Assembly (NCBI GenBank): GCA_037176885.1
Contig: JAWWNJ010000091.1
Coordinates: 372,001-436,000 of the forward strand
Direction of reading: 5' to 3'
Length of the DNA stretch: 64,000 nt
Source: Favolaschia claudopus
Lineage: Eukaryota > Basidiomycota > Agaricomycetes > Agaricales > Mycenaceae
Shown: piece after piece, positions 36,289 through 47,174 of the stretch
Position numbering within the stretch: position 1 is the stretch's first letter
Layout of the letters: the number at the start of each line of letters is the position of its first letter
The notes under the pieces: model-generated
What the model saw: the letters and a program-made list of their open reading frames with translations, nothing else
Told to the model about the DNA's origin: nothing
Database searches by the model: none
Program-made: the position numbers and the translations under genes

Positions 36289-37821
36289 ATGTCTCTCCAA
36301 GCCCCAGACCAGGTCATCGACTGGCTAACTCAACACTACCCATCGCCGCGCGTCGATCGGGAGTGGCTCGATGCCTGTTACGATTGGGTAGTCAAAGAGC
36401 AGAACCTCGACCCAGCAACCAACATGCCTCGAATCATAGAACAAGTAGAATCCCAGCTCCTCCAGTCAGATCTATGTGACTCTATGAGCCATGGAACAGG
36501 CATTCCACACGCTCTCCTCACTGCGACGGTAGGAACTCTGCGGGGTCCCGTCCTTGTCGAGATTGTCTCTTTGACGGAGGTGGGATCGAGTGCCCTGGCG
36601 CTAGATCAGGTACGTGTTGCACGGGAGGAGAGAATCGCTGCTGGTGCGGGACTTGGTGACGAAGAGAATGAGGCCGACCTGGATGTGGATGGCGAGGGTC
36701 CTGTCCCTGAATACCCACGGAGTGTGCTACGTTTTGAGCTCAACGATGGGGCATTCACAATACCCGCATTCGAATATCGTCCGCTCCCTGACCTCAAACT
36801 TGGTGCCACTCCTCTTGGCTATAAGGTACCCTTTATTTCTAGTTTGTGATTTTCGCTCTTGATTGAACATTCAATTATTCCTAGATGATCCTGAGAAATG
36901 TTCGTGTCCGTCGAGGAATGGCTTTCCTCGAGCCAGCTTGCGTTACTCTCAAAGGCCATCAGACAGAAGATCGCGATGCGCAACGAGAAGCAGACTTTGC
37001 AGCATCGCTACGGCGTCGATTAGGGTATGCGTTTCTACCAACAAAGAACTCCATATACTAATCAATGCTATCACAGACGCCCAGAGCCCGAACCTGCGCC
37101 ACAACCTGCAGCACAAGCGGCCCAGAATGCGGCTCAACCTGCACAGAATCCTGCTCCTCCACCAGAGGCAATGCGCTCGCCTCTCCGTGAAATATCGCCT
37201 CCACCCTCGCCAACACTTCCTGTCGACTCGCATCACCATTCTGATGACGAGGACCAGCCTCGTCGACGCCGAGTCCCTGCCCCGCCGCCTTCTACATCTC
37301 CATCTTCCACACTCGTCACATCTTCCTACTTCTCGTCCGGCGGCAGCGCTGAGCCCCCGCCGCGCCGCGGAAACATAGGACTCGTTCTGTCCCCCACGCG
37401 GAGCGGCCCAATCGAGATCGAGAGCAGTTCGGACGAGGAAAATCGGATATCAAGGCGGCCTATGGTTGGTCTCAGAAAAACATCACAAAAGAAAGCCCTA
37501 CCACCAGCGCCACCGCCGCCCAGAAATGACGAGCCTGCTTCGGACGACTACGGTGACATGATGGATATGGACGATTCGTTCCTGGAAGCTCTTCAGAAGG
37601 CTGAAGATTCGCAGAACACAATGCCGACGGGTCCAAGCAATGCTCACGCCAGCGGCAGCGAAAGCCGAGGGCCAGTGGTTTCCGATGCAGTCATCACGAT
37701 TGACGACGACGACGAGATGGAAGACAAAGAAAATGTGCCGGCACCACAGCGGCATGTACGACGCCGGGTATTCGGGGAAACGAGATCGTTAGGGGAGGTT
37801 ATCGACATATCATCCGACTAA
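36289..37821 (+). CDS. RMI1: RecQ-mediated genome instability protein 1 (Rmi1), 473 aa
   Basis: OB-fold subunit of the Sgs1/BLM-Top3-Rmi1 dissolvasome that processes Holliday junctions and replication intermediates. Exons are 36289-36825, 36885-37024 and 37077-37821. The N-terminal helical part contains DREWLDACYDWV, then PHALLTATVGTLRGPVLVEI, the OB-fold LRFELNDGAFTIPAFEYRPL and MILRNVRVRRGMAFLEPACVTLKG. The C-terminal half is Pro-rich and disordered with acidic clusters (MIDMDD-like ... ITIDDDDEMEDKENV). Divergent from REV1, converging with DNAJC8. Intact. Confidence 0.88.
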
Positions 37822-37986
37822 CCGGGTGTGTACAACAGTTCGTGGCGGCAGCCCAGTTGGATGGGTCGTTATTTTCAAGTGTCGCACACGCGTTTATAGC
37901 TGAATAATGGAATATATGTATGCTGAGAGCAAGAGATGAATAAAATACACTTTACAACACAAAAGCTTGAGGTATGTCTCTCTCTA

Positions 37987-38872
37987 TTAGCCAAGGAGTG
38001 CAACCTTTGCCTTCTTCTTCTTCTTTCCGTTGGAGAAAGTGCGCCAGCTATCGACGCGCTGCTCTCGATTATCTGCAAGTGGGGTTAATTAATCGGAACA
38101 GCGACTGGGCGTTGACGAAGCGACTTGCCTTCCCAGACCTTATCGTCCTCCGCCTTTCGCTTTCTGCCCGCGACTTCTTCTTCCTTCATACGAGCCTCTA
38201 AACCCTCGTTGGCCAGATTCATCTTGATAGCCTTGCGTCTTCGAAGCTCTTCGTCGATGAGTAGCTCCTTAGTTTGGGTGCGCATGCGGACTCTGAAGCT
38301 CGGGTCCAAACGACGGAGGGCTGGGTCAGACATTGGGGTGTTTGGGGGGAGGGAAAGCGACTTGAGGATGAGCGAGCGGGATTGTGTGATAACGGCGTCG
38401 ATGTTTTCCCGCTTTTTCTCATCGGATAGTTCAGATTCGGCCTGTAGATCTGCAGGTTGGCTGGCTGGGTCGACGTCCAATGAAAGCGCACCTTTTTCAA
38501 GAGGTCAAAAGCCTCTGGGGCCCGAGCATGGGAGCACTTGTCGGGGTGAATGACTACATTATATGTTAGGGAGCTGAATGGTTCTAGCGATGCAATGCTC
38601 ACAAAGTGAAAGCTGCTTGTACCGTTTCTTGATCTCTTCTGGGGTGGCGGACTCGTCTACGTCTAAGATATCAAAAGGGCTAATGGGTGGAATCAGTAGG
38701 AGCTCGGTTTAATTCCCTATCGACCATCGTACTTGAGTTTGAAAGCTTTGAGAATGCGTTCGACTTCTAATTCCCGTTGGAGGGCCGACGTTTCTCTACT
38801 GAGAAGTTTGTCTATTTCAGCATCTGACACGGACGCTGGCGGCTTGGAGGACGAGGCTGAGGCAGACGACAT
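37987..38872 (-). CDS. Spliceosome-associated J-protein (DNAJC8 / Spf31 family)
   Basis: Nuclear J-domain protein linked to the spliceosome. The ATG at 38872-38870 opens a Ser/Ala-rich start, then LQRELEVERILKAFKLN, PFDILDVDESATPEEIKKRY, and the HPD motif in IHPDKCSHARAPEAFDLLKKA. After the J domain there is a long charged helix (ELRRRKAIKMNLANEG; KRKAEDDKVWEG). The Lys-rich end (SNGKKKKKAKVALLG) looks like a nuclear signal. About five short introns. Only about 44 bp separate its ATG from that of COX11. Confidence 0.85.
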
Positions 38873-38916
38873 GAACGTAGAGGAAAAGCCGTGTTAGTAT
38901 TACGTACGCGTCAGAT
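38873..38916. promoter_or_regulatory. 44-bp gap between divergent ATGs (DNAJC8 / COX11)
   Basis: Two head-to-head start codons are only 44 bp apart, so promoters and 5' UTRs must overlap the opposite gene or be extremely short. Confidence 0.6.
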
Positions 38917-39881
38917 ATGTCCTTCCTCCGCTCTTCAACGTGCCTTGCCCTCAAACCATGTTGTAGAACTTCCTTCAACCGCACGCTCACATGGCCGAGA
39001 TCATATTCGACAGCGCCGCCAAAACCCAAGACCCCGCCACCCAGACGACGCGCCTCCGATGTCTATAGGGAGCGGAACAGAAACTTGTTAATGTACAGCA
39101 GCGCCGTTGTACGTTCTGTTTGCAAGCCGGCGGCCATGTCTCACAGGAGAGGCAGATAATTGCGACTCTCGGCGTCACGTATGCGGCTGTTCCACTCTAT
39201 CGTATCTTTTGCGCAGCTACTGGCTTTGCTGGGACACCCAACGTTGGTACTGGACGGTATGAGGCGTCTCGTCTCGTCCCTATCGAGAATGCGCACCGCA
39301 TAAAAGTGCAATTCAATGCCGACCGCGCAGAGTCGCTGCCATGGAAATTTACTCCCCAACAACGGTTTGTTACTGTGCTTCCCGGGGAGACAAGTCTCGC
39401 ATTCTACACGGCAAAGAACAATTCCAAACAAGACATTATTGGAATTGCGACATATAATGTTACACCGGACAGAGTGCGTTTTCTTTATGTCGGTGGTTTC
39501 ATCGAGACTGGAACAGTTCTAGGTTGCGCCATATTTCTCCAAAGTAGAGTGCTTCTGCTTTGAGGAACAAAAACTGCTAGCAGGCGAAGAGGTAGACATG
39601 CCTCTTTTGTTCTTCATCGACAAGGACATTCTCGACGACCCCTCGTGCCGGGACATCGATGATATTGTCTTGTCGTACACTTTCTTCCGGTGAGTATTTC
39701 CCCATTGCCATGTCACTGGTGATAGATGGCCGCTTTTAGCGCTCGGAGAAACCAGAAAGGGCAACTGGAACCTGATGCTGCTGAAGCAGATGTACAAAAT
39801 TCGTTGGGTTTCGGAGAGTATGAGCATGCTCCGAAGGCTGAAGAGCGTAATGCAAAGAAGTCCTTAGAGAAGAAAATATAG
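38917..39881 (+). CDS. COX11: Cytochrome c oxidase assembly factor Cox11
   Basis: Inner-membrane copper chaperone that delivers copper to the CuB site of Cox1. Exon 1 (38917-39108) encodes an Arg/Ser-rich mitochondrial presequence. An intron to 39155 leads to IIATLGVTYAAVPLYRIFCAATGF, the TM anchor and following Cys. The domain continues with QFNADRAESLPWKF, GETSLAFYTAKN and, after another intron, the copper-binding Cys pair in VECFCFEEQ, then EEVDMPLLFFIDKDI. All key cysteines are present. The C-terminal tail after VLSYTFFR is longer than in yeast. Intact. Confidence 0.93.
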
Positions 39882-40107
39882 TAGCTCAATCTCAAATACG
39901 AATGTAATCCGACCCAAGAATGGGTACAATAGAAGTACTTTGCGTCCTCAGTCCCGGCCAGTCCCTGGTCCAAGCGATAAATTTCGATTTTCGGCCGGGT
40001 TTTCCCGACGGCGTCCCATTATGACAAGAGTAAATATAGCGAGTTTCTTCAAACTTGTCCCGCGTCGCGACTTTGCCCGGCTGAATGCTGGCATTCAGTA
40101 CTTTAAA

Positions 40108-42549
40108 ATGATCAGTCATAGACTCCTGGCTCTCCGTCCTGCTCTTTCTATGCGCCAGTCCTCCTCGACGGCGCCAAAACCGCTTAGTTTGGCGCGTCTG
40201 CCCGTCCCCGAGCTCCGCAAGACCTTGGACCGCTATTTGAGGTCGATACAACCATTCCTCCTTCAAGACGAAGCTCGTGGTGGACTTCCTTTCAACACTT
40301 CCTACTCTCTGCGCGAAAAATGGGCCGATGAATTCGCTGCCGGTGTTGGCAAGCTTTGTCAAGAACGGCTTCTCGGTTCGTAAATACGCTCTCCTTGGTC
40401 GACAGAGTTTCATTCGATTTTCAACCCAAGCACTTGACAGAGCCTCTCCAAACAATTGGTTAGACGACAACTTCTGGGGCAATAAAACGTATTACGAATG
40501 GCGTTCACCGCTAATTATCAACTCCAACTGGTGGCTTGCATTCCACGACGACGAGCTGATCCCTGCACATGCAAAAACGAAGCAGTCCAAAATCACGCCA
40601 TGGCAAGTACGCCGAGGAGCCTGGCTGGTGCATCGTTTTCTGTGCTTCAAGGATCGTTTGGATCGGTAAACTATATACTGCGTCGGAGACGGATATTGGA
40701 ATTCATGCGCATACCTCAGGCAGGAGCTCTATCCCGAGACAACGAGAACTGGTTAGTGCTGCTCCCCACCGGATTGTCATTTGGCTAATAATTTACAGGT
40801 TTGTGGCTTCGAGAAAGCGTGTCGAAAATGTTCAATGTCGCGCGATTACCAAAACCCTCTTGTGATATCCTGTCCAAACCTCCACGGGGGTCGAATGCCG
40901 AAGCGCGGAAGATATATGTCATGATTCATGGCTGGTGTTACGCTATTCCCGTCTACGACGATGCTTCCCCTCCCCACTCGATCTCAGTGCAAGACCTAGA
41001 GACACGCATACGCTCTGCGGTTACAGACGCCGAACAAAGGCTCACCGCTGGCGAGAAGGCCGTTCCCATTGCCGTCCTCACCGCCGACGAACGCGATAGA
41101 TGGACACAAGTTTGGTCCCTTCTGCATTTGATTGCCTCGCACCGCTCATAATTCCGAAGAATCTCCAATATCTTCTTGACTTATCTGCACAAAATAGAAG
41201 AACACATCAAATCATCTGCCAGTCCATACTAGGACTCAGTCTTGACGGACCGTCCCCAACGTACTCACCGAACGGCCAAGCCGCCCTCACCTCTCACCTA
41301 CGCGCTATTCGTTCCATCGCATCTAATGCTACTAATCGTATATACGACAAACCATGCACCTTAATCGTCGATCCATCCACTCGCGCCGGTTTGACCGGCG
41401 AACACTCACCTTGCGATGCTCTGGTGCCGAGTATCGTTGCTGAATTTGCTTTGGTTGACGGGGTGGACCCATCCGCTTTCGCTACTTCGGAGCCGGAACC
41501 CTTTGCTACCACCACCGATCAAGCGTGTGTGGAACGCCTGGACTGGGATGTTGATTCTACCGTCGAAACTGAGTGTGCTCAAGCACTGACGCGGGCCGAG
41601 ACGATCATCGACAACTCAGACAACAATGTTTTCTGGTTCGACGAGTATGGGACCGATTGGATCAAAGACTCGTGTTGGTCGTTCTTCCTACATTGTATCG
41701 CCCGAACTAACGAACATGTCCGATCAGTGAAACAGTCGCCTGACGCATTCATCCAAATGGCTCTCCAGCTTGCGTACTACAAGACACGCGGGGAGTTCTC
41801 AGCGACGTACGAGACCGCACTTACCCGGATGTTCAAGCGGGGGCGCACAGAGACGATCAGATCGTATACCGTTGAGAGCCGCGCGTGGGTCCTGGGCATG
41901 ATGGATGCCAATATGCCGGTACGCATCGTACCTCTACTTGTGCATACCGCTATCGTGCTCACCATCCTGTCTCGTCTTGACCAGCAACAACAGCGACGGA
42001 ATCTCTTGCACGATGCGCTGCACACCCATACGACGTTGACGCGTGAAGCTGCCACGGGTCGCGGAATTGACAGACATCTTCTAGGGCTGAAGTTGATGCT
42101 TCGTCCGCTGAGTGGCGAGGAGGCGCCGTTGTTCGAAGATGAGCTGTTCCAACGGAGTCAGGCGTGGAAGCTGAGCACCAGTGGGCTCAGCGCGGGGAAC
42201 TTGTTTAGAGGAACCGGGTACGTTCTATAGTGTATATACTGATTTGCATATGTTTGAATGCTACATGCAGGTTCGGTGCCTCGTTCGAGGATGGCTATGG
42301 CATCAATTGTGTGTTTTTTTGCTCATCCCTCGACGTATTGCCTTTCCTTACTGTCCTTTAGACCTGGCTGCATCTGATATGATCAAGTTCGGGATTGAAT
42401 CGAAGGTGTCGAGTCCCCGGACGTCTACCGAAGGTCTCAAGGATGCTCTATTCGAGGTTTTATCGGACATGAGAACCCTCTGTCTCAAGACCGATGGTCA
42501 CATCGCTGCTGGCGCCGAGAGAGAGCGTGAAATTTCAAGTCATTTGTAG
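40108..42549 (+). CDS. Carnitine O-acetyltransferase (Cat2/CrAT type)
   Basis: Transfers acetyl between CoA and carnitine for acetyl-unit shuttling among peroxisome, mitochondrion and cytosol. The ATG at 40108 gives MISHRLLALRPALSMRQSSST, a plausible mitochondrial presequence. Signatures in order: LARLPVPELRKTLDRYL, the N-terminal substrate-channel region (NWWLAFHDDELIP), MIHGWCYAIPVYD, the catalytic His in GEHSPCDALV, and SPDAFIQMALQLAYYK. The C-terminus ends in SHL, which fits the PTS1 pattern [SAC][KRH][LM], so the enzyme may be dual targeted as in yeast Cat2. At least six introns, one with an AAG acceptor. Confidence 0.9.
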
Positions 42550-42670
42550 ATACTCGGCAACATTTTTGTCGCATAAGTATTCTTGTTTGTAATTGCTACG
42601 TAGACGTTGTCGTAGACTATTGTACACACAATATAATCAGGCAAAAAAAGAAAAAAGACTGGACTAATGC

Positions 42671-43733
42671 CTAAGCACAGCTGTCCCGTCTACGGGGGTC
42701 GGTCAAGAACTCCCCACTCTCAACATCCTTCATGTCAAGCCACCCAATTTCATCGACGTAGTGGCTGAGTTCTCCAACAATACAATCCTTGCCAGGCCCA
42801 TTGTGGAGGAAAGCCTTAGAGGACACGATATACATGCCGCGCATGCACCGAGTGAGCATAACATTTGTTCGGCTGAGTAGCTCTGTTGAGCCAAGAAATG
42901 CACAAAAATTACTGGAGACGGACCGTAAATTTGTCAGGAAGCCCAGACCTGCTGTTCGCACAAGGCTAATGATAATATAGTGTTCCTCATTCCCTAATCA
43001 ATCATCAGTACCAGGAAAAGATAGCGGAATAGTGTGCTCACCTTGGAATGAGTCCACATTGTAGACCTGACAAATTTTGAGGCACAGAACAGACGGAAGC
43101 AGAAGAAAAATACCTTTTCCTCCCATACAAGGCCTTCTGTCTCTTTCATAGTGTTTTCAATCAGGACACGCTGTGCATCATAAGGTGTAATGATTTTGAA
43201 GTTTTTGTTATGTTCTTGTAAATGCTGGGCCAGCTTGATGACGGCATTGCATTCAAGTGGATTCTGCAAAACATTGATATCCACTGAGAAAAGAAAGAAA
43301 ACCTCCTACTAGGATAGATTTTCCCGGCTGCGGCTGCTCCTTTGCCCCAACTACATCAATGAATTGGCAAGCAACAATAGAGTCAGGAATGGGATGGAGA
43401 GGATTTGAGTTTAGTTTGTGGTCGTAAACGTGAGTAGAAATAAATTCTCCAATCTGAGGAGGCATTCAATCTGTAGACCATGAGCAGGTTTGTGATTCAG
43501 GAAAGAGGGGAAACATACACTGAGTATCCAAGAAAAGACAGAGTCTGCGGAGATGGGGCAGCTCGAAGATGCTCTGAAGATCTTGAAGATCTTCCTGGCC
43601 GTAAGGAGGCACTACATGACAGAATGAGTATCGGGTCCAAAAGCAAAACAGAGAACTCACATTGCTTGTCATCTCCGATGAAGCACATTTTGCGAAGAGT
43701 TTTGAATTTATCAAAGACTGTCCAGGTTAGCGG
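42671..43733 (-). CDS. UPF1-like SF1 helicase C, 3' part (split by retrotransposon)
   Basis: C-terminal half of a helicase whose 5' half lies at 57774-60100. Exons encode FDKFKTLRKMCFIGDDKQ (motif III), a linker with LQDLQSIFELPHLRRL, motif V VDSFQG followed by NEEHYIIISLVRT, and motif VI TNVMLTRCMRGM, ending at 42671. Exon junctions here keep the frame, and there is no stop or frameshift apart from the insertion. The upstream exon boundary at 43717 is followed by acceptor (43718) and branch site (CTAAC), then the LTR at 43734. The gene lies on the strand opposite to the element's gag-pol. Confidence 0.78.
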
Positions 43734-44438
43734 TGATAGACCCGGTATTGGGCCAGGGCTGAATTTATTCATTTTCAGTCCAAGTGCTATTGTATTAAAA
43801 GCGTAATACATTATATACCACGGGAATACGCTCGTATGAGGACTGGCGTTTGCCTGAGCGGCCAGTTAAAGGATTATACACTAAGTGGGAGGTCTGGCAC
43901 TGTCTACGACTGCGCTGGTATAGCGTGGAAGTTATAATACTCCAGAACAGACCTATCACGATAGGTCTCTAACCATCCGGAATAGGATTGGGAGTCACCC
44001 TGTGTTCCGACCAAAGGCAGAATGAGTGGGATATAACTTGGGACTTATAAGAACCTGCCGAAAGGCCAGAAGGAGTGTTTCCTGGAGGCAAGAGGCTTTC
44101 ACGAATAATTCTATAAACCAATTGCGAGGGATTTGCGGAAGTAGAATATTCCTACAAAGGAACTACACGTCATGCCGGGTTGGCTGCCGCCGTATTACGA
44201 TCAAGGAGCACGGTCCGAAGAGGGACACTCATTAATGCCAATTTGGGCAATATTGATTGGGCCGCAGCGGGCCACTGTCATAACATAATGATCGGGATAA
44301 GGAGTGGAACTCAATGCACTTTGATCCATTTCCTGTTCTGGCCACCAAGGATAGGGCAAGGGCATAGCGGGCCCTAGTTTCTCTCACATTATACCCGTTT
44401 GTCAATTGTTCGGTCTCTTATTATTTATTAGTGAAAGG

Positions 44439-44445
44439 TATAAAA
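44439..44445 (+). promoter_or_regulatory. LTR TATA box
   Basis: TATAAAA followed by GGCATCG, at a position suitable for the U3/R boundary about 30 nt downstream. The same box is in the 3' LTR. Confidence 0.7.
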
Positions 44446-44626
44446 GGCATCGTTTCCTGTACTGGTACTCCAGTGGATTCCCTCCTCTAGCTGTGAGCGT
44501 CAAGCCAGTGTCGGCTTCGTGAACAACTAGACGTTGGACTCCATTCGAGATAAACTCCAGAAGCTTATTTGTTTCTTTGGTTTGTTTCGTCAAATATATT
44601 GTCTGTTGGATCATCTCTTGAATTGT

Positions 44627-44726
44627 ACGCGTGGAATATATTGGGAATTTTGGGAACTTACGCGTGGAATTATAAGAACTTTTGACCTACGGGACGCGTG
44701 AAACAGTTATCGGACATCTTACGCGT
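44627..44726. promoter_or_regulatory. Four ACGCGT cores in the LTR
   Basis: ACGCGT at 44627, 44660, 44694 and 44721, spaced 27-34 bp; three share the extension TACGCGTGGAAT. MCB-like boxes that could tie the element to G1/S or act as binding sites for another factor. Confidence 0.6.
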
Positions 44727-45053
44727 GGAATATATTGGCTTAACAAGCAACTTAAACATCTAAACCTCTTGAGAAGAGTTACATCTCAAACCCTTGTTGA
44801 AACCCACACTTCCTGTGTCAACATAGGACTCGTATAGACGTTCTCTGTACAAAGTCAGCAATCGCGAAAGCTTAAGTTAGTATATTTTGAGTGTTAGAAT
44901 AGTTGGATTGCCACAGTCTATACTGGACTGGAACCCCGAACCTCGCACGTCGATCTCATAGTGGTTAGGAATATATTTAAGATTTGATTAGGGATTTAAT
45001 TCCTTTCATTTCTTGGGTGTTTTCCATAGTTGCCCTATAGTCAGCGTTTCATC

Positions 45054-45070
45054 TGGAGCCCACCGCGAGG
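45054..45070 (+). other. Primer-binding site-like sequence
   Basis: Begins TGGAGCCCACC two bases after the 5' LTR, the expected place for pairing with a tRNA 3' CCA end. The tRNA identity is not assigned. Confidence 0.6.
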
Positions 45071-45594
45071 GGTTCATCCATCTATTTCTATACTTCAAAG
45101 TAGAAATCTCAAGCCAAGTTTGGACTTGTTGCGTATAGAAATATCTCTACCTTCCTATACAGGATTATACCTTGGACTTACATCCGAGAAGAACGAATTA
45201 TTCGTTAAAAGTGCCGTTGACTTAGGTCAACATTTCGGTACAACCAGACTTGTCAGAAATATCTGCGGACGGCGAACTTGCTTCCACATCTTTCGCGAAA
45301 CCTAAACCACGCCGGTCTAGTCGGTTAAAAACACCAACAGACTTAGATCCTCTTCCTAGGAAGAAAAAGCGTACTCCTACTGAGGCAGGGAGATCACAAT
45401 CTCGAGCCAAAGCTAAGGAACGGGTTACAGCGTACAGAGGAAAACAAAAAGCTATCACGAATACTCTGTCGGATCTAAACACACAACCTACCATAGAGGA
45501 GGAAGTTGAAGAGGAACAAACCATTCCTCCAGACTCTCCTTCTGCTACACAAACTTCGCAAACCTTACCTTCATCTCAATCATCGTCAAACGCG

Positions 45595-47163
45595 ATGGCT
45601 GACCCAAACGCACAAAACGCTCAAAACCCTAGGGTTGCGAGCTTTAAAATTCCTTATGCTTGGGATCCAAACGCTCCCAAGTTCACCACGGATGACTATG
45701 AGGACCTAAAAACCTTCGTAGATCATGTTGGGCAAATCTTCGAGTTGGCTGGTATCACTACCGACCAATCACGAAAAGAGCATTTGACCAATTACCTTGG
45801 TGCAAAGAAGAAGGAGCAGTGGAGAGCACTGCCGGAGTACACTACAGGGACTTATGATGATTTCCTGAAGACGGTGTATAAGAGTTACCCTGAGATTAAT
45901 ACGGACCGCACCGGTACTGTTGAAAATCTTAAGAAGCTCTGTAAACGTAATAAAGGGATTACCGTTTACGAGGAGGGAAAACTTCGTCGATTTGGAATCG
46001 AATACTACACCGAAGTCAAAAAGTTGTATACCGAGCCTGCGTTGTTAACCAACCAGGTTGCGTGTAAGCAGTACTTAGAGACTCTGGATGTAGGATTCAA
46101 AAACACGCTCGAGATAGCAATCGCGAACTCTGTCTTGATGAGGGCACAGTTCCCGAATCTCGGAGGAGCGGCCGCGGCTGGAGCAGACGCGACAGCTGCG
46201 AATGATTCCAGAAAGGAAGATCCCATTAAGCTCCCAGAGCTTATAAAATTGGCAGAGACTCTAGCTGCTAACCAGCATGAGTCCCCTAGTGTTGTGATTG
46301 AACAGGAGCCGAAAGTGGTTCCTGGGACCAACTTAGGACTGCCTAGGATTTTAGTAAAATCCGAACCCTTTGAGGAGAAGTTCGAGACTATGGAAGGCGC
46401 CATAGCTCAGTTGCGGGACCAGCATGTCTTGACCCAAAGAACGTACGAGGAGAGGCACAATGAAATGATGAAAACCATGCAGCAGTTCATGAGAGATCCT
46501 CCTCCGCACTTCAGTCGTGATAGGGACCGCGATCGCGATTATAATCGCTCGAGCTTCGCTTACAACTCCCAAGGGCCTAGCCAAAAGCCCTCTGGTCAAG
46601 ATAGATCAGAGAAGAGAAGCGAAAGAGATTGCTTCTATTGTGAAGAGCCTGGTCACTACTCTCGCGAATGCCCCTACAAAGACGAGCATATCCAAAAAGG
46701 ATATTTGACCGTCGAAGGAGGAAAGCATAAGCTCGGAGATGGCGGCTGGATTCCTTCGGGAAGTGGGACTCAGAAAACCAGAGTTGAAAACTACTGGAAG
46801 AATAAGTCCGCCAGTCAGAACTGGAATACAGTTGACAGTTATTACAACGGCGAGACGGAAGGGCCTTCTTATGACCCGGAACTCCAAGCCGACGAAATTA
46901 AGTCGCTAAAAGTAAAACTCAGAAGAGCTGAGCAATACAATCTAGTTCAACAACAACAACAAGTGGTTCATCCCACTTATATGGCTCAGATGCAACCTGT
47001 CGCGACTGCTCAACCAGTCGTTGGGCAAGCGGAAGTGAATAATGTTGTTCACACCTTATTAATGAGGGGTCTCAGCATGTCGGATCCGCAAACCCAGGAG
47101 CAGTTTGTTGCAGCCACCAGGAATAATGCTAGACAGGGTGGTGGCACTCCGCCAAATTTCTAA
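45595..47163 (+). CDS. gag: Gag with CCHC zinc knuckle
   Basis: Structural capsid/nucleocapsid protein. ATG 45595 (MADPNAQNAQNPRV) is the first ATG after the LTR TATA box. The frame is open further upstream to 45226, and that extension (with RRSSRLKTPTDL and a Lys/Arg-rich stretch) looks coding yet has no ATG, so a non-AUG start is possible. The capsid region has FTTDDYEDLKTFVDHVGQIF; the nucleocapsid has one zinc knuckle FYCEEPGHYSRECPYK (C-x2-C-x4-H-x4-C). The frame ends at TAA 47161, immediately after AAATTTC, a -1 slippery heptamer leading into the protease frame. Confidence 0.9.
   Translation: MADPNAQNAQNPRVASFKIPYAWDPNAPKFTTDDYEDLKTFVDHVGQIFELAGITTDQSRKEHLTNYLGAKKKEQWRALPEYTTGTYDDFLKTVYKSYPEINTDRTGTVENLKKLCKRNKGITVYEEGKLRRFGIEYYTEVKKLYTEPALLTNQVACKQYLETLDVGFKNTLEIAIANSVLMRAQFPNLGGAAAAGADATAANDSRKEDPIKLPELIKLAETLAANQHESPSVVIEQEPKVVPGTNLGLPRILVKSEPFEEKFETMEGAIAQLRDQHVLTQRTYEERHNEMMKTMQQFMRDPPPHFSRDRDRDRDYNRSSFAYNSQGPSQKPSGQDRSEKRSERDCFYCEEPGHYSRECPYKDEHIQKGYLTVEGGKHKLGDGGWIPSGSGTQKTRVENYWKNKSASQNWNTVDSYYNGETEGPSYDPELQADEIKSLKVKLRRAEQYNLVQQQQQVVHPTYMAQMQPVATAQPVVGQAEVNNVVHTLLMRGLSMSDPQTQEQFVAATRNNARQGGGTPPNF
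47154..47160 (+). promoter_or_regulatory. Candidate -1 frameshift site, gag/pro (A AAT TTC)
   Basis: X XXY YYZ heptamer in the gag frame, directly followed by the gag stop TAA. The -1 frame is open from 47133 into the protease frame. Alternative: reinitiation at ATG 47175, 11 nt after the stop. Confidence 0.55.
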
Positions 47164-47174
47164 GTAGTCCAGGG

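Larger units (their letters stand above)
43734..45051 (+). repeat. 5' LTR (1318 bp)
   Basis: Starts TGATAGACCCGG and ends GCGTTTCA. A TATAAAA box at 44439-44445 should set transcription start near 44470. Downstream of it are four ACGCGT cores (44627, 44660, 44694, 44721), three followed by GGAAT. Short frames inside the LTR are not supported as genes. Confidence 0.95.

Noticed and set aside
44026..44235. 69-codon frame repeated in both LTRs (also 56744-56953)
   Set aside because: Present twice only because the LTRs are identical; no domain and located in U3.
44900..44975. tRNA-like words (AGTGGTTAG and GAACCCCG) in the LTR
   Set aside because: The D-arm-like and T-arm-like words are in the wrong order and no cloverleaf forms.
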